From Rhizobium sp. RU33A (GTDB lineage Bacteria > Pseudomonadota > Alphaproteobacteria > Rhizobiales > Rhizobiaceae), in NCBI RefSeq assembly GCF_900156055.1, contig NZ_FTMQ01000005.1:186001-250000 (forward strand): a stretch of DNA of 64,000 nt, read 5' to 3'. Made by a program: the position numbers and the translations under genes. Of this stretch, positions 18,655-25,010 are shown one piece after another. Below the pieces are notes generated by a model. The model was not told the DNA's origin, searched no databases, and was given only the letters and a program-made list of their open reading frames with translations. The first letter of the stretch is position 1. Every line of letters begins with the position of its first letter.

Positions 18655-18664
18655 AAATTCACCC
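18645..18664. promoter_or_regulatory. Candidate operator 3: palindrome before the SorC-family gene
   Basis: GGGTGAATAAAAATTCACCC: 8-base arms around AAAA. It overlaps the kinase stop and ends 13 bases before the regulator start. It contains TGAATAA, the complement of the TTATTCA half-site in operators 1 and 2, so it may mediate autoregulation. Confidence 0.55.
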
Positions 18665-18677
18665 ACCGGAGGGGTTT

Positions 18678-19628
18678 ATGGGACGTCTCAACGAGCTTCG
18701 ACTTATCGCCCGGGTCGCGCAGATGTATCACGCCGAGGGCAAGCGGCAGGCCGAGATCGCCGAGATCATGCATATGTCTCAGGCGACCGTTTCCCGCATG
18801 CTGAAGCGAGCAGAGATGGAGGGGATTGTCAGAACGACGATTATTCCCCCGCCCGGCACCTTTGCCGACCTGGAAATGGCGCTGCGTGATCGTTACGGCC
18901 TCACAGAGGCGATCGTTATCGACTGTTCGGAAGACCGCGATGGCGCGATCATGGCCCGCATAGGCGAGGCGGCTGCGCACTTCGTCGAAGTCACCCTGCA
19001 GCAGGATGAAATCATCGGGGTGTCCAGTTGGAGCCAGACCATTCTACGCATGGTCGACAACATTCATCCGCTAAAGACGGGGAGAGCCAAATACATCGTC
19101 CAGATCTTAGGCGGCATGGGCGAGGCCACGGTTCAGACCCATGCCACCCAGCTCACTGCAAGGCTTGCAAAGCTTACCGGCGGTGAGCCGCGCCTGCTGC
19201 TTGTCCAGGGCATCACCTCGTCGCGGGAGGCAAAGCTCGTCATGCTGGCTGACCCGGTTGTGAGGGGCACGATGGATCTATTTGGCCGTCTGACGCTTGC
19301 CATCATCGGTATTGGCGCCGTTGAGCCGTCTGAACTGTTGGCTCGCTCCGGCAACGTCTTCTCGCGCCAGGAAATGGCAATGTTGCACGACGCGGGAGCA
19401 GTCGGTGAAATCTCGTTCCGCTTTTATGACCGTGACGGTAAGCCGGTCGAAACACCGCTCAACGAGCGGGTCATTGGGATCTCGCTAGAAGACCTTCGCA
19501 AGGCCGACAGGGTGATGGCGCTTGCTGGCGGAGAATCGAAAACCGAAGCGATCGCCGGTGCCCTCAGAATGGGAATCATCGACGTCCTCGTGACGGACAA
19601 GTTCACAGCGGCTCGTCTGACGGCCTGA
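18678..19628 (+). CDS. SorC-family sugar-binding transcriptional regulator
   Basis: A 316-residue regulator. An N-terminal helix-turn-helix (about 8-52; KRQAEIAEIMHMSQATVSRM) is followed by a large C-terminal phosphosugar-binding domain with VIDCSEDRDGAIMARIGEAA, GVSSWSQTI, VQILGGMGE, IGIGAVEPS and MALAGGESKTEAI. This architecture is that of SorC/DeoR-type regulators such as EryD, which respond to the phosphorylated sugar. It is flanked by the kinase and the second dehydrogenase and probably controls both the rightward catabolic operon and the leftward transporter through the three related sites listed. Confidence 0.9.
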   Translation: MGRLNELRLIARVAQMYHAEGKRQAEIAEIMHMSQATVSRMLKRAEMEGIVRTTIIPPPGTFADLEMALRDRYGLTEAIVIDCSEDRDGAIMARIGEAAAHFVEVTLQQDEIIGVSSWSQTILRMVDNIHPLKTGRAKYIVQILGGMGEATVQTHATQLTARLAKLTGGEPRLLLVQGITSSREAKLVMLADPVVRGTMDLFGRLTLAIIGIGAVEPSELLARSGNVFSRQEMAMLHDAGAVGEISFRFYDRDGKPVETPLNERVIGISLEDLRKADRVMALAGGESKTEAIAGALRMGIIDVLVTDKFTAARLTA

Positions 19629-19681
19629 CGCCCGCTGCTGGGCGGACTGTCGGATTGGCTGCATATAGGAGGAGTAGGACT

Positions 19682-20467
19682 ATGCAGCGTTTTTCCGGCC
19701 AAACCGTCTTCGTGACCGGTGGCAACAAGGGTATTGGACTGGGCATTGCCCGCCGCTTTGCCGAAGAGGGCGCCAAGGTCGCAATCGCAGCGATTGAGCC
19801 TGACACAAGAGACGTCGCCTTGCGGCTTGCAGAAGAGACGGGCGCCGAAACGCTTGGCCTGCAACTCGACGTCACCAATGCTTCCGCCGTGCGCGCGGCC
19901 TATGCCGAAGCAGAGGGGCGTCTCGGGCCCCTGAGCATCTCGGTCCAGAATGCCGGCGTCATCACAATCGCCAAAGTCGAGGATCTCAGCGAGCGCGAGT
20001 GGGACCTCAACCTCGACGTCAACACCAAGGGCGTTTTCCTCTGCTGTCAGGAAGCCGTGGCCCGTTTCCGCGCCAGCGGTACGAAGGGGCGCCTGATCAA
20101 CACTGCCTCCGGGCAGGCACGCCAAGGCTTCATCTACACCCCTCACTATGCCGCCTCGAAGTTCGGCGTAGTGGGACTGACCCAGAGCCTTGCCAAGGAA
20201 CTCGCCAGAGAAGGCATCACCGTCAATGCGATATGCCCTGGCATCATCCACACCGAGATGTGGGACTACAATGATCGTGTATGGGGCAAGATGCTGGGCG
20301 ATTACGGCCCGGGCGAACTGATGGCCGAATGGGTCGAAGGCATTCCGATGGGCCGTGCTGGAACACCCGCCGAAGTCGGCGCTCTCGTCGCGTTCCTGGC
20401 ATCAGCCGATGCGGTATACATTACGGGACAGACAATCAACGTGGACGGCGGATTGATTATGTCGTGA
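19682..20467 (+). CDS. Short-chain dehydrogenase/reductase (second of the sugar locus)
   Basis: Classical SDR of 261 residues with TGGNKGIGLG, QNAGVI, serine in NTASGQA, YAASKFGV and a C-terminal TINVDGGLIMS. The start ATG 19682 follows GGAGGAG. It is only distantly like the other dehydrogenase of this locus. Two dehydrogenases of different lineage in one sugar locus suggest either two polyol substrates converging on one ketose or an oxidation/reduction pair. It closes the rightward operon. Confidence 0.88.
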   Translation: MQRFSGQTVFVTGGNKGIGLGIARRFAEEGAKVAIAAIEPDTRDVALRLAEETGAETLGLQLDVTNASAVRAAYAEAEGRLGPLSISVQNAGVITIAKVEDLSEREWDLNLDVNTKGVFLCCQEAVARFRASGTKGRLINTASGQARQGFIYTPHYAASKFGVVGLTQSLAKELAREGITVNAICPGIIHTEMWDYNDRVWGKMLGDYGPGELMAEWVEGIPMGRAGTPAEVGALVAFLASADAVYITGQTINVDGGLIMS

Positions 20468-20630
20468 GGCAGTAGCAAGGGTCGCGGCTTTCACTGGGCT
20501 TGAAGTGCATTGGTGCGAACTTAAGCCGCTACAATGGCCCTCTCGCCTCCATGGCAATCATGAAACAGATCGCATGGATCGCTCAAAGTGGGGGTGTTCG
20601 CGATGTGTCGACCTAAGAATTTTCCCCGCG

Positions 20631-20663
20631 CCTCCGCCTTGAACAGATTCGAACCAATGACCC
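20631..20663 (+). repeat. Dispersed 33-base repeat, copy 2
   Basis: Matches 9217-9249 at 27 of 33 positions and ends at the base before the stop codon of the toxin gene. The minus strand contains GGTTCGAATC, like a tRNA T-loop, but no acceptor stem or other arms can be folded around it. Confidence 0.45.
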
Positions 20664-21095
20664 TTAATCGAAGTCCTGACCGTCCCAAGGATTGATAACT
20701 TTCAATCCAGCTGCCTTGAACGGGCTTGTGTCCCTCGTCGCCACCACGAGACCCTTCTCTGCAGCTGTAGCCGCAATCAATCCATCGGCCATACCGATGG
20801 CTTTACCAGATACTCGCGCGCCTGCCATTAGTTCAGAATAAAACCGCGATGCGCCTACGGTGAAGGGCAGAATACGCTCAACGAAATGCGGTAGGACTTC
20901 ATCCTCAAGACGGGTGTGTAGGATGGCTTGACGCCGCCCGGCAGGCATTGATGCGATCCCAAACCTAAGCTCCGCAACTGATATCGCCGAGATAAAGAGC
21001 GTTTCGATTGCCTGTGCATCCAACCAAGCTACTACCTGTGCAGCCGGAGCCGGCTTCCAAGGCTCTGATATCACGTTAGTGTCTATCAAGATCAT
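20664..21095 (-). CDS. fitB: PIN-domain toxin (VapC/FitB family)
   Basis: Putative RNase toxin of 143 residues. The PIN metal site is seen as MILIDTNVISE (Asp5), SVAELRFG (Glu), MADGLIAATA (Asp) and ATRDTSPF (Asp near the end). The KPAPAAQVVAWLDAQ start and overall spacing match FitB, the VapC-like partner of FitA. Its gene overlaps the antitoxin gene by ATGA, so both are made from one mRNA. Likely a plasmid stabilisation module. Confidence 0.87.
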   Translation of the reverse strand: MILIDTNVISEPWKPAPAAQVVAWLDAQAIETLFISAISVAELRFGIASMPAGRRQAILHTRLEDEVLPHFVERILPFTVGASRFYSELMAGARVSGKAIGMADGLIAATAAEKGLVVATRDTSPFKAAGLKVINPWDGQDFD

Positions 21096-21343
21096 TCGAA
21101 AGTCATTGGTTCAGCTGGCACCTTTTCGCGCTGTTGCAGCGATTCAACATCGCTCTCGGACAAGTCGGCCTGTCGCCCGATATCCACAAGCAATGTCCCA
21201 AGCTTTACGCGCTGAGAGGGCCGAACAGCAGCCTCGAGGATGGCCCGAATTTCCGCCTCAGTGCTCCGGCCATGATGAGTTGCTCTCACACGCAACGCAC
21301 GGTGGGTTTCATCAGAAAGATTGCGAATGGTAACCGCCGGCAT
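21092..21343 (-). CDS. fitA: FitA-like ribbon-helix-helix antitoxin
   Basis: An 83-residue antitoxin. Its N-terminus MPAVTIRNLSDETHRALRVR and HHGRSTEAEIRAIL form the ribbon-helix-helix DNA-binding fold of FitA/VapB proteins. The C-terminal tail (PAEPMTFE) would wrap the toxin. It is upstream of and overlaps the toxin gene. The palindromes directly upstream (21370-21400) are the likely autoregulatory site. Confidence 0.87.
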   Translation of the reverse strand: MPAVTIRNLSDETHRALRVRATHHGRSTEAEIRAILEAAVRPSQRVKLGTLLVDIGRQADLSESDVESLQQREKVPAEPMTFE

Positions 21344-21369
21344 CTTTATGACCTCATTAAGCCAACAAT

Positions 21370-21400
21370 AATGATATCATTTTAGTTCACATGATATCGT
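21370..21400. promoter_or_regulatory. Candidate FitAB operator
   Basis: A perfect 12-base palindrome AATGATATCATT (21370-21381) and a second copy of its core, ATGATATCGT (21391-21400), are spaced 20 bases apart, about two helical turns. They lie 27 bases upstream of the antitoxin start, as expected for cooperative binding of a ribbon-helix-helix complex. Confidence 0.6.
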
Positions 21401-21544
21401 CTTTCAAGTGACTCGCGGGGAAGCAGGAAGAGAAACCAGAGCCGACCTTCTCCCCCACGAAGGGACGAAACTGCGAGCTGCTTTTCAGTAGGCTTGCGGC
21501 GTCATGCCGGAAATTTACCCAATCGGCTTTTCTGCCAGTTGCAT

Positions 21545-21581
21545 TTTTTGAGTTATAGCCAGCCTTTCTATAACTCAAAAA
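21545..21581. repeat. Perfect 14-base inverted repeat
   Basis: TTTTTGAGTTATAG (21545-21558) and its exact complement (21568-21581) flank a 9-base loop. It lies between the divergently starting toxin-antitoxin operon and the end of the DUF1612 gene. AT-rich with terminal T/A runs, it could act as a bidirectional terminator. Confidence 0.5.
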
Positions 21582-21616
21582 CAGCTTCGGGGCGACCGAA
21601 GCGAAGAGTAGATCAC

Positions 21617-22750
21617 TTAGATAATCCCCCACGCACGAAACCTCCCCCTCCCCGTCATCTCGCGAAGACCAAGCTCCTGCACGATGCGCCGCGCTCCTTG
21701 CGGCGTCACCTTGAGCGTCTTCGCCACCATGCCGGCGGAGATCAGCGGTCGGGCCATAGCGAGCTCCACGAGCTCCGGCAGCCTCGATGACGTCCGGCGT
21801 CCCTCAAGTTTGCGCATAATCATCTGCCGCGCCAGCACCAGGCGATCATGCTCCTTCAGCCCCGTCTCCGCGGCAATCACCAACGCCCTTGAAATCGCCA
21901 GCAACCGCGTCTCGCGATCAGGATGCCGGCGCCGATCGACGGGAATGGCCTTCAGCCCGAGATTGATCGCCACGAGATGAGTGCCGGTGGTCACACAGCC
22001 TTCGCGCAGGATCGAGGCGGCCAGCAGCCGGCCGAGCCAGGGCGCGTGCTGGAGTACGGCGATTTCATTCCAGGCGTCGAGCGCCACGATGGCCAGCAGA
22101 ACCGGCGGCAAATCCTGGGCACGCGTCAAGACGGCCCGCCACTCCTCAAGCCGTTCGTCCTCATCCCAATCGAGATCGTAGACGAAGGGATCCCTCTCCG
22201 GAGCGTTTTTGGCGCGCACCGGCTTCTTGGCCTCTTCGATCGCAGCACCGGATCGGGCGAGTACCGCGTCGATTGCGGCAAACGCATCACTCAGACCGTC
22301 GGTATCAGGATCTTCGGCCTCCCCTACCCCAGCCCGAGTGTCGCTCACCTCAACATTGCCATGCGGCACCCCCTCCCCGTCTCCACCCGATGATGCTGCA
22401 GGCCACGCCTGCCCCCGGAGCGAGGCGAGGCCCTGAGCAGAGAGAGCCCAACTGGATGGATGGGCGGCGATGCGACGGCGGGTTTTCAGGATGTCGCGGG
22501 CGATGGTGAGTTCGTGGGTGGGTGCACGGATATCTCGAAGCGCGTCATGCAGGACGAGGTCCTCGAGATGGACAAGTTCACCGTCGACCCAGAGCGAGGC
22601 ATGTGCATCGAGGAAATGCGAGCGCTCGAGAAAGCCCTCGCCGACGGGAGAGCGGCCAATGCGCTCGTCAAGACGGGCAAGAGTGACCGCTGCCTCGGAG
22701 ATCGGCCGCAGCAGGCTCTGGATGGGCAATCTGGCGAGATCGTAAGACAT
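21617..22750 (-). CDS. DUF1612 / RHE_PE00001-type helix-turn-helix protein
   Basis: A 377-residue protein of a family common on rhizobial plasmids and of unknown function. The N-terminal part (about 1-110, LARLDERIGRSPVGEGFLER and VDGELVHLEDLVLHDALRD) resembles the leading helical domain of Fic-like/DUF1612 proteins. A variable acidic linker (120-200) follows. The C-terminus (about 310-377; ISAGMVAKTLKVTPQGARRIVQELGLREMTGR) is a helix-turn-helix. It resembles the Fic/DUF4172-type layout but has no HPFx[D/E]GNGR catalytic motif. It lies next to the inverted repeat at 22833-22867 and to the Phd/PIN/recombinase genes. Confidence 0.75.
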   Translation of the reverse strand: MSYDLARLPIQSLLRPISEAAVTLARLDERIGRSPVGEGFLERSHFLDAHASLWVDGELVHLEDLVLHDALRDIRAPTHELTIARDILKTRRRIAAHPSSWALSAQGLASLRGQAWPAASSGGDGEGVPHGNVEVSDTRAGVGEAEDPDTDGLSDAFAAIDAVLARSGAAIEEAKKPVRAKNAPERDPFVYDLDWDEDERLEEWRAVLTRAQDLPPVLLAIVALDAWNEIAVLQHAPWLGRLLAASILREGCVTTGTHLVAINLGLKAIPVDRRRHPDRETRLLAISRALVIAAETGLKEHDRLVLARQMIMRKLEGRRTSSRLPELVELAMARPLISAGMVAKTLKVTPQGARRIVQELGLREMTGRGRFRAWGII

Positions 22751-22832
22751 TGAATTTATGGTAAATGATTCGTTAAGCGAAAGCTATATGGGTATTACGG
22801 TTCTGTACATTGCATAAATGAGGCTGGGGTCC

Positions 22833-22867
22833 CTGACCTCCGATAAGTAACCCTTATCGGAGGTCAG
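22833..22867. repeat. Perfect 15-base inverted repeat upstream of the Phd/PIN pair
   Basis: CTGACCTCCGATAAG (22833-22847), five-base loop TAACC, then its exact complement (22853-22867). It sits between the divergent DUF1612 and antitoxin genes. Candidate operator, transcription hairpin or recombinase recognition site. Confidence 0.6.
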
Positions 22868-22934
22868 ACGTACAAACCGGTTGTACGCGTTTACCTTCAG
22901 TGGTAATTTGCCGTCGAAGCGAAGACAGGAGACC

Positions 22935-23231
22935 GTGTTGCCCCAGACGCACTACAAGATCAGCGAGGCGCGCAAGAACTTCGCCGAGGTTCTCGACCGC
23001 GCCAATCAGGGCGAAGAGATCATCATCATGCGCGGCAATGAGATCTATGCCCGTATTGGTCCGGCTGATCCCGCCGGCAAGAGACCTTTCGGACTGCTGG
23101 CGCGGCGGGGTCTGCCGGACGACCTGTTTGACGAGCATGATCCTGAACAGACCGAAATCGACGCCGGCGACTGGAACGACGACGTCGGAATCTTCCAAGG
23201 TGAAGCGGTCAACGGTGACAAGCGCTCGTGA
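22935..23231 (+). CDS. Phd/YefM-family antitoxin
   Basis: A 98-residue antitoxin from GTG 22935 (AGGAG five bases upstream); an ATG 54 bases earlier lacks a site. YKISEARKNFAEVLDRANQGEEIIIMRGNEIYARIGP is the Phd fold that binds DNA as a dimer. The acidic C-terminus (DEHDPEQTEIDAGDWNDD) would neutralise the toxin. It overlaps the PIN toxin gene by four bases. Confidence 0.87.
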   Translation: MLPQTHYKISEARKNFAEVLDRANQGEEIIIMRGNEIYARIGPADPAGKRPFGLLARRGLPDDLFDEHDPEQTEIDAGDWNDDVGIFQGEAVNGDKRS

Positions 23232-23605
23232 AGCTTCTTCTTGATAGCCATGCGGTCTATTGGTGGACGATCGGTAGTGCGCGACTTTCACCAAATGCAC
23301 GCTACCTAATCGAGGACAAGAGCAACACGGTTCTCGTCAGCGCCGTCTCATTTTATGAACTGGACAACAAGATGCGGCTGAAGAAGCTTGATCTCAAACC
23401 GCAAGAGTTGCGCGCCGCTATCAGCTCCAGCGGCTTCCAGACACTGGCCATCAGTGACTTGCATGCAGAACTTGCGGCGGCTTTCGACTGGGAACACCGG
23501 GATCCCTGGGACCGGATCCTTGCCGCGCAGACACGGCTAGAGCATTGCGCACTCATCTCGACGGACGTGGTGTTCGATGCCGTGCTGCAAGACAGGGTCT
23601 GGTAA
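23228..23605 (+). CDS. PIN-domain toxin (VapC family)
   Basis: A 125-residue toxin from GTG 23228. The acidic PIN residues are in KLLLDSHAVYWW (Asp), SFYELDNKM (Glu), HRDPWDRILAAQ (Asp) and ISTDVVFDA (Asp). The DSHAVYWW and DPWDR motifs place it in the VapC subgroup normally paired with Phd antitoxins, as here. Probable RNase. Confidence 0.88.
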   Translation: MKLLLDSHAVYWWTIGSARLSPNARYLIEDKSNTVLVSAVSFYELDNKMRLKKLDLKPQELRAAISSSGFQTLAISDLHAELAAAFDWEHRDPWDRILAAQTRLEHCALISTDVVFDAVLQDRVW

Positions 23606-23615
23606 GGAGAAAGCT

Positions 23616-23864
23616 GTGAAAATACTCGTTAACGTAACGGAAGCGGCAACGCGGCTTGAGGAATTGATTGAACTGTCACTGCGTGGCGATGAGATCGTAA
23701 TCTGCCGAGACGAGAGACCGGTCGCAATGCTCACACCGATTGCGCGGAATATCGATCCTTTTCACGAGTTCCTTGCTCTGGCAGAGGAGGGCCGTAAAAA
23801 CGTGCCGTCTGGCACAACCTCCGACCATTCCGATTTTTACGATGAACACGGCTTGCCCAAATGA
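23616..23864 (+). CDS. Phd-like antitoxin without an adjacent toxin
   Basis: An 82-residue protein from GTG 23616 (AAGGAG six bases upstream), only 10 bases after the toxin stop. VKILVNVTEAATRLEELIEL and LRGDEIVICRDERPVAMLTP follow the Phd pattern, and the C-terminus is acidic (SDFYDEHGLPK). No toxin follows; instead the recombinase gene begins inside its stop codon (ATGA). Either it is a solitary antitoxin, a helper for the PIN toxin just before it, or a regulator of the recombinase. Confidence 0.78.
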   Translation: MKILVNVTEAATRLEELIELSLRGDEIVICRDERPVAMLTPIARNIDPFHEFLALAEEGRKNVPSGTTSDHSDFYDEHGLPK

Positions 23865-24991
23865 GTGCGGTTGATCGCCGGATCCAGAACCTCGATACTA
23901 TCGCCGCAGTGCTGCCGATGGAGCGGCGCGACGAACTGGCGGAACTTCTAACCGACCAGGATGTCGAGACGCTGCGCCATCTGGTCAACCAGGGCATGGG
24001 CGAAAACACCCTGCGAGCCCTGACGTCTGATCTTGCCTATCTACAGGCTTGGTCGCTTGCTGCCACCGGCCGATCGCTCCCTTGGCCAGCGCCGGAAGCA
24101 CTGCTTCTCAAGTTCGTCGCGCACCATCTCTGGGATGCCGAAAAGCGCCTAATGGATCTGGATCACGGCATGCCAGCTGACGTCGAGCAAAAGCTCCGCA
24201 TTCAAGGACTGCTTCGATCGCCCGGCCCGCATGCGCCTGACACCGTGCGTCGGCGTCTTGCCACCTGGTCGACGCTGACGAAATGGCGTGGGCTGGACGG
24301 CTTTTTCAGTTCTCCTGCCCTCCAGTCCGCAATCCGTCTAGCCGTGCGTGCGACACCGCGGCCAAGGAAGCGGAAAAGCGCCAAGGCCGTCACAGGGGAT
24401 ATTCTGTCGAGGCTGCTCGCTACCTGCATGACGGGAAACCTAAGTGATATCAGAGACCGGGCTATCCTGATGGTGACCTTTGCCTCGGGCGGCCGCCGCC
24501 GCAGCGAAATCGCCAGCCTCAGGGTCGAGCAGCTGCAGCCGGAAGAGGCGATCCAGCCCGACGGGAGCCCTCCCCTGCTCTCTCTTTCCATTCATCTCGG
24601 TCGCACCAAGACCAGCGGCGCCGACAATGATGAAGTGGTCTATCTCAGCGGTCGACCGGTTGATGCACTAAACACCTGGCTTGCGGCGTCGAATATCGAC
24701 AAGGGCAGTATCTTCCGGGCGATTGATCGGTGGGGGAATGTTTCGCGCCGTCCGCTCGACCCCAAGGCCATCAATGATATCGTCAAGCAGCGGGCGAAAC
24801 TGGCCGGGCTCAATCCGGAGGAGTTTTCAGCCCATGGCCTCCGCTCGGGCTACCTCACTGAGGCTGCCAACCGCGGGATACCGTTATCTGAGGCTATGGA
24901 GCAGTCCCGTCACCGATCTGTCCAGCAGGCCTCTAGCTACTACAACAATGCTCAGAGACGCAGCGGTCGTGCGAGTCGAATTCTCGACTAA
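23861..24991 (+). CDS. Tyrosine recombinase/integrase
   Basis: Site-specific recombinase of 376 residues. N-terminal SAM-like DNA-binding half (about 25-165) and C-terminal catalytic domain with arginine in ASGGRRRSEIASLR, the HGLRSGYLTEA box (His-x2-Arg), histidine in QSRHRSVQQ and nucleophile tyrosine in SSYYNNA. It is full length for the family of plasmid integrase/recombinases in rhizobia. Translational coupling to the lone antitoxin is notable. No flanking attachment sites can be fixed by eye. Confidence 0.9.
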   Translation: MSAVDRRIQNLDTIAAVLPMERRDELAELLTDQDVETLRHLVNQGMGENTLRALTSDLAYLQAWSLAATGRSLPWPAPEALLLKFVAHHLWDAEKRLMDLDHGMPADVEQKLRIQGLLRSPGPHAPDTVRRRLATWSTLTKWRGLDGFFSSPALQSAIRLAVRATPRPRKRKSAKAVTGDILSRLLATCMTGNLSDIRDRAILMVTFASGGRRRSEIASLRVEQLQPEEAIQPDGSPPLLSLSIHLGRTKTSGADNDEVVYLSGRPVDALNTWLAASNIDKGSIFRAIDRWGNVSRRPLDPKAINDIVKQRAKLAGLNPEEFSAHGLRSGYLTEAANRGIPLSEAMEQSRHRSVQQASSYYNNAQRRSGRASRILD

Positions 24992-25010
24992 CAGATCTTA
25001 TGCATGCGAG

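Noticed and set aside
20631-20663. tRNA gene fragment
   Set aside because: Only a T-loop-like GGTTCGAATC is present; no acceptor, D or anticodon arms can be formed around it.
22833-22867. CRISPR-like repeat
   Set aside because: A single inverted repeat with no array of spaced copies and no cas genes. No CRISPR array was found anywhere in the window.
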